A DNA stretch of 64,000 nt from UBA7672 sp038326205 (lineage in GTDB: Bacteria > Pseudomonadota > Alphaproteobacteria > Caulobacterales > Hyphomonadaceae): positions 62,001 to 126,000 of the forward strand of contig JBBQJV010000001.1 of the NCBI GenBank assembly GCA_038326205.1, read 5' to 3'. Each line of letters starts with the position of its first letter. Within the stretch, counting starts at the first letter, position 1. Made by a program: the position numbers and the translations under genes. Positions 1-7,487 of the stretch are shown here, piece after piece. Below the pieces are notes generated by a model. The model did no database searches and was not told the DNA's origin. It saw nothing but the letters and a program-made list of their open reading frames with translations.

Positions 1-413
1 TGTCCGCCGAAGCTCGAAGAGTTTAGGCGGAAGCCGGGGCAGTTGCTGTTGGTCACATCGCGCTGGCTGGTGCTGTAGCGTTCACAGAGCGCGTGGACGT
101 CGGCGCGGGAGTAGGCTTCGAGGTTGCCGAAGGCGCGTTGGTAGGACTGGAAGCGGCGCGTGGTCTCGTTCCAGTCGTCGGAGGCTTCCACGAGCGTGAA
201 CTCAACCGCGCGGCGGTCCCAGTCGAGGCGGGCTTTGGTGTGGGCCAACAGGATCGGGAATTCGTCGTAGACGGATTTCGGGACTTTCTTTCCGCGGATG
301 GCTTTAAAGCCATTGGTGATCACGAGGATTATCAACGGCCAGAAGCTGATCAGGAAACCTAGCAGGGCCAGGATGTCGCGCAGCAGCCACAAAGGGAGGC
401 CTCGGCGTTTCAT
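1..413 (-). CDS. Hypothetical membrane-anchored protein, partial (3' end off the window)
   Basis: An open frame on the minus strand starts at ATG 413-411 and stays open to the window edge, giving at least 137 residues. The N-terminus is basic (MKRRG) and is followed by one strongly hydrophobic segment at about residues 8-33, so the protein is probably anchored in the inner membrane. The rest is polar, with many charged and aromatic residues, two Cys (near residues 105 and 122) and no motif I recognise. The remaining C-terminal length is unknown. Start choice rests on this being the first ATG with a membrane segment right after it. Function unknown. Confidence 0.55.
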   Translation of the reverse strand, partial: MKRRGLPLWLLRDILALLGFLISFWPLIILVITNGFKAIRGKKVPKSVYDEFPILLAHTKARLDWDRRAVEFTLVEASDDWNETTRRFQSYQRAFGNLEAYSRADVHALCERYSTSQRDVTNSNCPGFRLNSSSFGG

Positions 414-905
414 GGGCGCGATTATAAGTTCGCTGGGAGGTCAGCCGACTTGGGGCAGAGCAATCCGCCGAAAATTTCGGGCAAGCGTTTGAGGTCGCTG
501 GAGAAGGTTTTTACGTTTCCGCCGAGTCTGGACGGCGGCCTTCCAACACAACGCGGCGTAACCTTTCGCGGTTGTTTGCCTTGATCACGTTCATTCCGGG
601 CGGAAGTGTGAAGCCCCGGAGGCCCGGAACCCGAAGAGGTTCGCACCGGCCCATATTGCCCCAGGGTTCCAGCTCACGCGCTTTGCGCGCGTCCGGAACG
701 GCAGTGAGCGGTCGGGAGAGCTCCAGCGAGGCCGCAACCAAGACCCTTGGGGGCTGGCCCGAGCGTGACTTCCGGATTCCTGGACGCGGTCCCGACCTGT
801 CGGCTTTTGCGTGAATTCGGCGTCAGGGACGTTAACGGGCGCGTGGCGGATTACTTAGTGACCTGATTTCGATACGGAAAAATGGATTCCGCGCCAATCC
901 TTGTA
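414..905. other. Non-coding stretch containing a dispersed repeat and a hairpin
   Basis: About 490 bases separate the partial gene from the DUF2061 gene. Short open frames here have no start signal and no recognisable product. The left part (426-563) is a diverged copy of a repeat also found at the far end of the window. Around 670-705 there is GC-rich inverted symmetry in which GTTCC and GGAAC flank an ACGCGC / GCGCGC stem. I see no tRNA or known RNA motif. Confidence 0.5.
426..563 (+). repeat. Dispersed repeat copy A (~138 bp)
   Basis: This segment aligns by eye over its whole length, with about one single-base gap, to 63730-63868. Shared blocks include CGCTGGGAGG, AAAATTTCG, TCCGAGTCTG-like and GGCGTAACC. 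Identity in the first 62 aligned bases is about two thirds. It lies between genes in both places. The conserved layout suggests an old repeat family, not a gene. The small frames that run through both copies translate to similar but unsupported peptides. Confidence 0.6.
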
Positions 906-922
906 ATGCGACTAAGTCGCAT
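906..922. promoter_or_regulatory. Perfect 8-bp-arm palindrome, possible operator upstream of the DUF2061 gene
   Basis: ATGCGACTAAGTCGCAT is a perfect inverted repeat around a single central base. It lies 31 bp before the DUF2061 start codon, a usual place for a repressor site. The TGCGAnT-n-AnTCGCA shape resembles Fur-family boxes described in alphaproteobacteria, but the identity of the binder is inference. Confidence 0.4.
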
Positions 923-953
923 ATACGTATTGCTTCAAGGAGGGACGCCGCTT

Positions 954-1286
954 ATGCACGCGCACGTTCAATCGAACTCCGGCGCTGGTGATGCCCCGGC
1001 CGACAGGGCAGGCCTTGAGCCAACGCCCTCCGGCGGAAGCGGCCAGCGCCGGCTACTTCGCAAGCGCTTCACCGGCGGCTTGCGGATTACGGCGCTGAAG
1101 CCGGTCACCTATTCCCTGATGCATCTGAGCGTCGCGATCAGCGTCGCCTATGCGCTGACGCGCGACTGGCGCATCGCGCTGGGCGTTGGCGTGATCGAGC
1201 CGATGGTGCAGACGATAGCCTACACGCTTCACGAGAAGGCGTGGTCGCGGAGCGCGCGCCCCCCAACCCCGGACACAAAAGCGTAG
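954..1286 (+). CDS. DUF2061 family membrane protein
   Basis: A 110-residue protein. The first half is polar and low in complexity. The C-terminal ~55 residues match DUF2061: ALKPVTYSLMH, a hydrophobic helix, a TRDWRIALGVGVIEP turn, a second hydrophobic segment, then HEKAW. This predicts a small two-helix inner-membrane protein of unknown function. I chose ATG 954 over the upstream ATG at 882 because AAGGAGG lies at 937-943 with ideal spacing, and because the longer frame would run through the 906-922 palindrome. The gene stands alone and converges on grpE. Confidence 0.8.
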   Translation: MHAHVQSNSGAGDAPADRAGLEPTPSGGSGQRRLLRKRFTGGLRITALKPVTYSLMHLSVAISVAYALTRDWRIALGVGVIEPMVQTIAYTLHEKAWSRSARPPTPDTKA

Positions 1287-1302
1287 TCGGAAAGCCGAAG
1301 AG

Positions 1303-1320
1303 GACAGCGCCTGCTGTCTT
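1303..1320. terminator. Short hairpin between convergent DUF2061 and grpE genes
   Basis: GACAGC, a GCCT loop and GCTGTC form a 6-bp stem followed by TTT on the plus strand. It lies in the 33-bp gap between two convergent stop codons and could end transcription from either side. The stem and the T-run are short, so it would be a weak terminator. Confidence 0.35.
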
Positions 1321-1916
1321 TACTGCTTCGCCCCGCCGCCGCTGACAGCGACGAGGGCGGCGCGGAGCGTGCGGTCGCCGATGCGCCAGCCGGACTGGTA
1401 GAGTTCGGCGACGGAGCCTGCGGGATGTTCCGAGGGTACCTGCGTGACTGCCTGGTGCATGGCGGGATCGAAGGCGGCGCCGGGCGAGGAATCGATGGCG
1501 GTGACGCCGTGGCGCGCCAGCACGGTGACGAGCTCCTTCTGGGTCAGCTCGACGCCCTCCAGCGCGGTCTTGACGGCATCCGTCATGATGCCACGGCTTT
1601 CGGGCGGCACGGAATCGACAGCGCGTGCAAGGTTGTCAGCGACGTTGAGCAGGTCGCGTGCGAATTTCTCCACGGCGTAAAGGCGTGCTTCCTCGATCTG
1701 GCGGTTGGCGCGCTTGCGGACATTGTCGGTCTCGGCGAGGGCGCGCAGAAGGTTGTCCTTCAGCTGGTCGCGCTCTTTCTCGAGCCCGGCGACGATTTCG
1801 GCGAGCGGGTTCGTACGCATCGACTGGGTATGGCCTACGGCCTCGTCCATTCCTTCGCTCTCCGCCGCGAGCATCGCTTCGTCTTCGTTCATGTCGCTCT
1901 GGGTGTTGTCGCTCAT
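1320..1916 (-). CDS. grpE: Nucleotide exchange factor GrpE
   Basis: A 198-residue co-chaperone that releases ADP from DnaK in the heat-shock folding cycle in the cytoplasm. The acidic N-terminal ~30 residues are followed by a long helical, coiled-coil region (LEKERDQLKDNLLRALAE, then NVRKRANRQIEEA). The C-terminal beta-wing domain ends in the family signature GWRIGDRTLRAALVAVS. Length is normal for an alphaproteobacterial GrpE. It lies 4 bp downstream of hrcA and is clearly co-transcribed, matching the hrcA-grpE operon known in Caulobacter and relatives. Confidence 0.96.
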   Translation of the reverse strand: MSDNTQSDMNEDEAMLAAESEGMDEAVGHTQSMRTNPLAEIVAGLEKERDQLKDNLLRALAETDNVRKRANRQIEEARLYAVEKFARDLLNVADNLARAVDSVPPESRGIMTDAVKTALEGVELTQKELVTVLARHGVTAIDSSPGAAFDPAMHQAVTQVPSEHPAGSVAELYQSGWRIGDRTLRAALVAVSGGGAKQ

Positions 1917-1920
1917 ACGC

Positions 1921-3033
1921 CTACTCTCTCTTAGCAGTCCCGCGCCCTTCGCCGAGAATCCGGCCGACGACCTGCGCGGTATAGTCCACCATCGGTATCA
2001 CACGGGCATAGTTGAGCCGGGTCGGACCGATCACACCCAGCGCCCCTACAATCTTCCGCTCCGCATTCATATAGGGAGCGACAATCATTGCCGAGCCCGA
2101 CAGTGAAAACAGAGGGTTTTCAGAGCCAATGAACAGCCGGACGCCCTCAGCGTCCCGGGCGGTATCAAGCACGTTGAGCAAGTTTTCCGAGCGTTCCAGC
2201 TCGGAAAAGAGATCGCGCACACGGTCTAGGTCTTCGGCGGCGTTTGGATCGTCCAGCAGCTTGGCGCGTCCGCGCACGATCAGCGAACGGCCCCGGCCGG
2301 GGTCTTCGCCGGACCATTGGGCGAGCCCGTCCTCGACAAGGCGAGAGGCGGTCTTGTCGAGCAGCGCCTTGTTGGAGCGCACTTCGTCGAGCACCGCTTC
2401 GCGCGCTTCGGTGAGGGTGCGGCCCTTCATGCGGGCGTTGAGGTAATTGCCGGCCTCGATGAGGGAGGAGGCGGGCAGTCCCGGCGGCAGAGCAAGGACG
2501 CGGTTCTCGACCTCGCCGGATTCCGCGACAATGATGGCAAGCGCCTGTTCGGCGGAAATGCGCACGAACTCGATGTGGCGGACCGGTGCGTCTGCTACGG
2601 GCGTCGAGACGAGACCGGCGCCGCCGACAAGGCCGGACAGGAGGTCGGACGCTTCGGCGAGGACATTCTCCATCCGGCGGCCAGAGCCAGCGAGGCGGCT
2701 TTCGATCGCCTGCTTGTCGGCCTCGCCCGGCTCTCCCAGCTGCAACAGACTGTCAACGAACATGCGCAGGCCTGCATGGGTGGGGATGCGTCCGGCGGAG
2801 GTGTGGGGGCTGTCGATCAGGCCCATCTCCGACAGGTCCGACATGATGTTGCGGATAGAGGCGGGGGAGAGCGCAACGCCCCGGCGCGAGATGGTGCGCG
2901 AGCCGACGGGCTCGCCGGTGTCGAGATAGGACTGCACGATCTCGCGGAAGATCTCGCGGCTGCGCTTGTCCATGGCCGCGAAGGCGGAGAGAGAGGTGCC
3001 GGTTCCAGGTGGGTTGCGCGGGGGGGTGGTCAT
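1921..3033 (-). CDS. hrcA: Heat-inducible transcription repressor HrcA
   Basis: HrcA represses groESL/dnaK-class operons by binding CIRCE elements and needs GroEL for folding. The product is about 370 residues. It has an N-terminal winged helix (SREIFREIVQSYLDTGEPVGSRTISRR ... SPASIRNIMSDLSEMG, split here for length), then a GAF-like middle domain, and a C-terminal part ending near IPMVDYTAQVVGRIL. I prefer ATG 3033 (MTTPPRNP) to the longer frame from 3093, which adds residues unlike HrcA; MDKRSREIF at 2973 is a third option. No CIRCE element is visible in this window, so the targets lie elsewhere. Confidence 0.94.
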   Translation of the reverse strand: MTTPPRNPPGTGTSLSAFAAMDKRSREIFREIVQSYLDTGEPVGSRTISRRGVALSPASIRNIMSDLSEMGLIDSPHTSAGRIPTHAGLRMFVDSLLQLGEPGEADKQAIESRLAGSGRRMENVLAEASDLLSGLVGGAGLVSTPVADAPVRHIEFVRISAEQALAIIVAESGEVENRVLALPPGLPASSLIEAGNYLNARMKGRTLTEAREAVLDEVRSNKALLDKTASRLVEDGLAQWSGEDPGRGRSLIVRGRAKLLDDPNAAEDLDRVRDLFSELERSENLLNVLDTARDAEGVRLFIGSENPLFSLSGSAMIVAPYMNAERKIVGALGVIGPTRLNYARVIPMVDYTAQVVGRILGEGRGTAKRE

Positions 3034-3182
3034 TACTTGGAAGGTATGGGGCCGCCGGGCACGGTTCAACCGGGTAATATGGTCCAGGGTCACCAGAAAA
3101 CCTTTATGTTACGAAGACTTGCTCCCCGGACGCTCCACGATCAAGGATGGGGCGCGAACACACGCTCTTGACGGGAAAAAGA

Positions 3183-3761
3183 ATGGGCAGGGGAAATGGC
3201 ATGGGCAGATCTGGTATGGGCAGGTTTGGCGGGATCGGGATTGCGGTAGCAGCTGGTCTGATGCTGGCAGCGCCTGCGCTGGCCTGCATGCCGATGCCCC
3301 CTCCACCTATGCCTGTGCCTGCAGCGGGGACCTCAGCTGCGGATGTGGCGGCGCTGGAGCTGGCGTGGGGCCAGTCCTACGCCGCCAGCCGCGCGCTGGA
3401 GGACCGGGAGTGGCAGCTGAAACAGCAGGCCAGCCTGTTCGACATGGCGAAGAGCCTCGTAATCGTGCGCTATGACCGCGCGGCCACAACAGGCAAGGGC
3501 GACGCCGCGCAGACGGTCGCCGTGCTGAAGCCTTTGCGCTGGGTGAAGGGAGAGGGTGCGTCTACAGAAATGAAGCTCGGCATGCGTGAGCCGGCGCCGT
3601 GCGGCCAGATGCGCGGACACGCTGCGTACTACGGAAAGCCCGGCGAGGTGTTCGTGGCCTACCTGTCAGGCAACGTCCTGCGCGACAAGGACGTGCTCGA
3701 GGTTTATGCGATCGACCGGATCATGGACCCGCGTACACTCGCTGCCCTGAATGCGAGATAG
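3183..3761 (+). CDS. Exported hypothetical protein, paralogue of the next gene
   Basis: About 192 residues with a Gly/Arg-rich N-terminus, a hydrophobic signal segment (IGIAVAAGLMLAAPALA) and a likely cleavage before CMPMPPPP. A Pro-rich linker follows, then a folded domain. The C-terminal half shares an ordered set of landmarks with the gene directly downstream: PLRWVKG / PLTWLKG, a Cys-Gly pair, YGKPGEVFVAY / AGKPGEEFIIF, and DPRTLAALNAR / EPRALEALKAR. The two are tandem paralogues. An alternative start at 3201 has the better ribosome site (AGGGGA at 3189-3194); 3147 is also possible. Function unknown; a periplasmic or surface protein is inferred. Confidence 0.75.
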   Translation: MGRGNGMGRSGMGRFGGIGIAVAAGLMLAAPALACMPMPPPPMPVPAAGTSAADVAALELAWGQSYAASRALEDREWQLKQQASLFDMAKSLVIVRYDRAATTGKGDAAQTVAVLKPLRWVKGEGASTEMKLGMREPAPCGQMRGHAAYYGKPGEVFVAYLSGNVLRDKDVLEVYAIDRIMDPRTLAALNAR

Positions 3762-3764
3762 CAG

Positions 3765-4244
3765 ATGAGATTCAGATCGGCGTTTGGTGTTCTGACGGCG
3801 GCGATGGCGAGCGCGACGCTGGCCTGTGCGCCTTCCGCCATGGCTTGCACGGCGCTGCCGCCGGGGTCGGTTGAGGAAGTCGCAGCTAAGATCAGCGCCG
3901 CGCAGGCCGATATGTGGGACAAGGCCGATCTGGTTTTTGTCGCGCGTGTCGAACAGAGCCGGACGAAGCCTGTTCCCACCTTTCCTGACGCTGTGCAGGT
4001 TGATCTGATGCCGCTGACATGGCTCAAGGGACAGGCGGGGCCGTGGCAGTTCGAGCTGGGCTATTTGGACGAGTCGACCTGCGGGCCGACCCCTCATTTT
4101 GACGCCATCGCAGGCAAGCCCGGCGAGGAGTTCATCATCTTCGGGCAAGGCGATACGCCGGGGCAGGAGACGGTGTTGTTCACGGTAAAAGCGAGCGGCC
4201 TTGTCGAGCCGCGCGCACTTGAAGCCCTGAAGGCGCGGGAATAG
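3765..4244 (+). CDS. Exported hypothetical protein, paralogue of the previous gene
   Basis: 159 residues. A signal peptide (about residues 1-28) ends in SAMA before CTALPPG, so as in its neighbour the mature chain starts with Cys; the -3 residue does not fit a strict lipobox. The domain has DLVFVARVEQS, then PLTWLKG, STCGPTP, AGKPGEEFIIFG and EPRALEALKAR, in the same order as in the upstream gene. The start lies 3 bp after the upstream stop, so both are probably translated from one message. The fold and function are unknown to me. Both proteins have a Cys shortly before the GKPGE motif. Confidence 0.75.
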   Translation: MRFRSAFGVLTAAMASATLACAPSAMACTALPPGSVEEVAAKISAAQADMWDKADLVFVARVEQSRTKPVPTFPDAVQVDLMPLTWLKGQAGPWQFELGYLDESTCGPTPHFDAIAGKPGEEFIIFGQGDTPGQETVLFTVKASGLVEPRALEALKARE

Positions 4245-4266
4245 ACGCGCGCCAAACCGCAGAGGT

Positions 4267-5367
4267 CTATGCGGTCCAGGTTTGTGCGAACACACGCAGG
4301 AAGTTGCGGCCGAGCACGTTTTCGATGACGTTGATGCTGTAGCCGCGCGCGGCCATGGTTTCGGCGATGATGCGGCTGCGGTCCGACCTGTTGAGGCCGA
4401 CTACAAAGGGAAGTGGTCCCTCCCCCGGCGCGCCGATGCCAGCGGCTTTGCGGCGGGCGATATCTTCGTTCCAGGCCTTGATGGTTCCGGGGGTCACCTC
4501 AAACTCCGTCAGGATCGAATCGCTGCCGATGCCGACATGGTCTTTGCCGCACACGTCCAGGGCATGAGCGAGGTGGGCCATGTAGTCGTCCAGCGTCGGC
4601 TGGGGCGAGTTGGTGTTGAGGTAAGAAAGCTCGTAGATGCCCACGACGCCGCCCTGCTGGGCAAGCGCGCGCAACACGGCGTCCGACTTGTTGCGCGGAT
4701 GCGCCTGAACGGCAGCGCAGCCCGCGTGCGTGATGAGCACAGGCTTTCGCGAGGCCTTGATGGCGGCAAGGCTCGAGGCTTCGTCGCTATGGCTGATATC
4801 GACGGTAACGCCGCGCACGTTCATCCGCTCGACAGCCTGATGGCCGAGCGGCGTCAGCCCGGTCGACCCCTTTGCCATCACGCCGGACGCGAACGGGCTC
4901 AGCTGGTTGTAGCCGAGGCCCATCACCAGCACGTCTGATGCGCGGAATTCGTCGATGCTGTCGAGGCGACCATCGTGCATCGAGGCGGCTTCGAACGAAT
5001 AGATGATGCCGACCTGCCCGGTGCGCCGGGCTTCGATGATGTCGGCTGTCGAAGTGATCTTCCTGAAGAGATCGGAGTTGAGAGCGATCGCGCTGTCGAC
5101 GGCGGTGATATATTCTAGCGCGTCCGCGTGCGTGCCATCGCCGCCAGCAAGCGTCATCTTGAGCGCGGTGAGTCCGGAGCGTCGGATCTGGTCCGCTTCG
5201 GACTGAGGCAGTTTGCTCGCCGGATCGATTGGCGGGACGAGATTGCCGTCTATGATGATGGCCGAGCGGTAGAGGTCCGCAACGCCGTGCGAGGAAAGGC
5301 AGGCGGCGGGCAGCAGGCTGACGGCTCCCGCACTTCCGATTAGTGCGCGACGTGTCAGGGCGGCCAT
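4267..5367 (-). CDS. Membrane dipeptidase (peptidase M19) family protein, Tat-type N-terminus
   Basis: 366 residues of the renal dipeptidase (M19) family, zinc enzymes that hydrolyse dipeptides. The N-terminus ALTRRALIGSAGAVSLL has a twin-arginine motif and ends at AAC, so Tat export and perhaps lipid attachment are likely. Family landmarks: the Glu region SFEAAS, His in DISHSDEAS, His in VLITHAG, and the HVGIGSDS Asp. The expected N-terminal His-x-Asp metal pair is absent: the site reads IIIDGNLVPP. Activity may therefore be altered. ATG 5367 is chosen because GGAGGGAG precedes it on the minus strand; the longer frame from 5424 runs through the promoter. It follows a MarR gene and carries a palindrome in its promoter. 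Confidence 0.82.
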   Translation of the reverse strand: MAALTRRALIGSAGAVSLLPAACLSSHGVADLYRSAIIIDGNLVPPIDPASKLPQSEADQIRRSGLTALKMTLAGGDGTHADALEYITAVDSAIALNSDLFRKITSTADIIEARRTGQVGIIYSFEAASMHDGRLDSIDEFRASDVLVMGLGYNQLSPFASGVMAKGSTGLTPLGHQAVERMNVRGVTVDISHSDEASSLAAIKASRKPVLITHAGCAAVQAHPRNKSDAVLRALAQQGGVVGIYELSYLNTNSPQPTLDDYMAHLAHALDVCGKDHVGIGSDSILTEFEVTPGTIKAWNEDIARRKAAGIGAPGEGPLPFVVGLNRSDRSRIIAETMAARGYSINVIENVLGRNFLRVFAQTWTA

Positions 5368-5395
5368 GAGCTCCCTCCTGCCAGAACAGGACGGA

Positions 5396-5424
5396 GAGAT
5401 ATGTAGGCACCTACATAATGTCAA
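5396..5424 (-). promoter_or_regulatory. Promoter for the M19 gene with a palindromic operator in the spacer
   Basis: On the minus strand TTGACA (5424-5419) is followed after 17 bp by TATCTC (5401-5396), a sigma-70-like pair. The spacer holds TATGTAGG-CA-CCTACATA (plus strand 5400-5417), a perfect 8-bp-arm inverted repeat. The -35 box overlaps the MarR stop codon (5421-5423). A repressor bound here would block RNA polymerase directly. That the upstream MarR protein is the binder is inference. Confidence 0.55.
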
Positions 5425-5921
5425 CCGCGGGAAGATTTTGCCAGTTGCGCGCTGATGCGGTCGAACATAGTTTGCCGGTCGAGCGCATCATCCAGCCGGT
5501 CGAGCAGTTTCACGAGATCGCCCGCTTCGGCGTTGAGGTCTTCCGCCGCCTTGTTGAACGCATCCCAGAGGGGGCCGAGTTTGCGCGCCAGCGCGCGGCC
5601 CTTTGGCGTCAGGCTAAGGTCGCGACGCCGGGCGTCCTTTGTGGAGGCTGCGGACTTGATGATTCCGGCCTTTTCCATGGAGCGGCATGCCTGGCTGACC
5701 GAGACGTGGGTTATCCGCAGGGCGGCGGCGATCTCGCCTACGGACATGTCGCTCTGAATTACCAGCTGCCGCAGCACGGCATACCAACGCTGTTCGAAAC
5801 GAACCTTCTGCGTTGCGTAAATTCGCGTACCATCGCGATCTAGCCGCTCCGATGCCCGCCTAAGCCGGGCGGCAAGGGCCTGGCCCCCAAAGGAGCGGCT
5901 ATAGTCTGGTTTGTCACCCAT
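5421..5921 (-). CDS. MarR family transcriptional regulator
   Basis: 166 residues. The winged-helix core is MSVGEIAAALRITHVSVSQACRSMEKAG (split: recognition helix around THVSVSQACRS), followed by the wing KDARRRDLSLTPKGRALA. Helices at both ends would form the dimer. It lies 53 bp upstream of the M19 gene on the same strand, with a palindrome in that gene's promoter, so local control is likely. The ligand is unknown. It is divergent from rph, and the 127-bp gap between them probably holds both promoters. Confidence 0.85.
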   Translation of the reverse strand: MGDKPDYSRSFGGQALAARLRRASERLDRDGTRIYATQKVRFEQRWYAVLRQLVIQSDMSVGEIAAALRITHVSVSQACRSMEKAGIIKSAASTKDARRRDLSLTPKGRALARKLGPLWDAFNKAAEDLNAEAGDLVKLLDRLDDALDRQTMFDRISAQLAKSSRG

Positions 5922-6048
5922 CCCTTGAACCTTTTCCGAGCGGCTCGCGCTTACAGCTTGAAGCCGGCTACGTCCAACGACGCAGGCGACAGTAGGAACC
6001 GCGCTCGTGCTCTGCTACCAGCTGCGCACATTTGCTTTCGAGGTTCTC

Positions 6049-6765
6049 ATGCGCCCTTCCGGCCGTACGCCAAATCAGCTCCGTCCTGTGTCGCTTGAGG
6101 TGGGGGTTACGCGGTATGCGGAGGGGTCGTGCCTTGCCAAGTTCGGGCACACGCACGTGCTGTGCACGGCGAGCTGGGCGGGCGAGGTTCCACGCTGGAA
6201 GAAGGGCAAGGGAGAGGGCTGGGTGACGGGCGAGTACGGCATGCTGCCGCGCGCGACGCATACGCGGGGCCGTCGCGAAGCCACAGAAGGCAAGCAGTCC
6301 GGCCGCACGCAGGAAATCCAGCGCCTGATCGGGCGCGCGTTGCGCTCTGTCACCGACATGAAGACGCTGGGCGAGAACACTATCACGCTCGACTGCGATG
6401 TGCTGCAGGCTGATGGCGGCACGCGCACGGCGTCGATCACGGGGGCGTATGTGGCGCTGTCGCTGGCGTGCAAATATCTGGTGGACGAGGGCGTCATCAA
6501 GACGAACCCTCTTTCCGCGCAAGTGGCGGCGATCTCGTGTGGCGTCTTCAATGACGTGCCGGTGCTCGATCTGGATTATCCCGAAGATAGCGCCGCGCAG
6601 GTGGACGCGAACTTCGTGATGGCGACGGGCGGCAAGCTGATCGAAATCCAGGGCACGGGCGAGCAACGCTCGTTCTCGCGGACGGAGTTCACGGCGCTGA
6701 TGGATCTGGCTGAGCATGGCTGCGAGCAACTGTTCGCCGAACAGCGCCGCGTGCTGGGACTCTGA
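6049..6765 (+). CDS. rph: Ribonuclease PH
   Basis: 238 residues. RNase PH is a phosphorolytic 3'-5' exoribonuclease that trims tRNA 3' ends. The sequence is typical from MRPSGRTPNQLRPVSLE through KFGHTHVLCTAS, the RGRREATEGKQSGRTQEIQRL region (phosphate and RNA binding, with the usual RSGRTQEIQRLI-like stretch) and CDVLQADGGTRTASITGA. The start at 6049 gives the normal length; the frame open from 6007 adds residues not seen in the family. The stop overlaps the next start by one base. In relatives rph lies directly beside hrcA; here accessory genes lie between them. Confidence 0.97.
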   Translation: MRPSGRTPNQLRPVSLEVGVTRYAEGSCLAKFGHTHVLCTASWAGEVPRWKKGKGEGWVTGEYGMLPRATHTRGRREATEGKQSGRTQEIQRLIGRALRSVTDMKTLGENTITLDCDVLQADGGTRTASITGAYVALSLACKYLVDEGVIKTNPLSAQVAAISCGVFNDVPVLDLDYPEDSAAQVDANFVMATGGKLIEIQGTGEQRSFSRTEFTALMDLAEHGCEQLFAEQRRVLGL

Positions 6766-7379
6766 TGGCGACCAAGAAGCGAAACGTCGAGATCAAGTCG
6801 AAGAAGACGGTCTTCAAGGGCCGCTACAAGATCGACGCGTATGTGTTCGACTTCGATCGCGCGGCGGGCAAGGGACAGCTCACTGACGTGAAGCGACTGG
6901 TTTTCGAGCGCGGCGATAGCGCAGCGGCGCTGATCCATGACGTCGAGCGCGATGTTATCGTGCTGGCCGAGCAGTTCCGCATCGCAACCTATGACAAGGG
7001 GCCGGGCTATATCGTCGAGGCTATGGCGGGGTCGGTGGAGGAAGACGAGGAGCCGGAGGACTGCATCCGGCGCGAGATGATGGAAGAGGTCGGCTATCGG
7101 GCTGGCAATCTGACACTTGTCTCGCAGGGCTATGTCTCGCCGGGGTCATCCTCGGAGCGCGTCTTTCTCTACTACGCGCCGGTGCTGACGATGGACCTTG
7201 TTGATCCGAAGGCTTCAGGACTGACGGCGGAGAAGGAAGACGTGCGCCGCGTGGAGTTTACGCGCGAGGATTTTCTGGCGCGCGTCGACGCAGCGTTCTT
7301 CGACGACGCCAAGGCGATGGCGCTCGGCTTCTGGCTGAAGGCGCAGCCAAGGCAGGGCAAGCCGGTGAAGCGGCGGTAG
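6765..7379 (+). CDS. Nudix hydrolase, ADP-ribose / GDP-mannose pyrophosphatase type
   Basis: 204 residues. A complete Nudix box runs from the Gly in MAGSVEEDEEPED through RREMMEEVGY, fitting G-x5-E-x7-REUxEExGU. The general layout (RLVFERGDSAAALIHD, VLAEQFRIATY, then YVSPGSSSERVFLYYAP) matches the NudK/AdpP branch, which cleaves ADP-ribose or GDP-mannose to phosphates. The N-terminus and C-terminus are Lys/Arg-rich. The start overlaps the rph stop (TGATG), so the two genes are translationally coupled. The exact substrate cannot be read from sequence. Confidence 0.87.
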   Translation: MATKKRNVEIKSKKTVFKGRYKIDAYVFDFDRAAGKGQLTDVKRLVFERGDSAAALIHDVERDVIVLAEQFRIATYDKGPGYIVEAMAGSVEEDEEPEDCIRREMMEEVGYRAGNLTLVSQGYVSPGSSSERVFLYYAPVLTMDLVDPKASGLTAEKEDVRRVEFTREDFLARVDAAFFDDAKAMALGFWLKAQPRQGKPVKRR

Positions 7380-7487
7380 TTCCCGAACAGAAAGAACCGG
7401 CGGGATTGGCGGGCGATCGCTGCAGCAGCGGCTGCGGCGCAGCTGACTTCATTTGAATTGGTGGGTGGAAGAAAAATCCGCGCTTAA

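Noticed and set aside
2317..3171. 284-codon plus-strand frame opposite hrcA
   Set aside because: Antisense shadow; hrcA has clear domain content and operon context.
1917..3182. CIRCE element for HrcA near its own operon
   Set aside because: No TTAGCACTC-N9-GAGTGCTAA-like inverted repeat was seen here.
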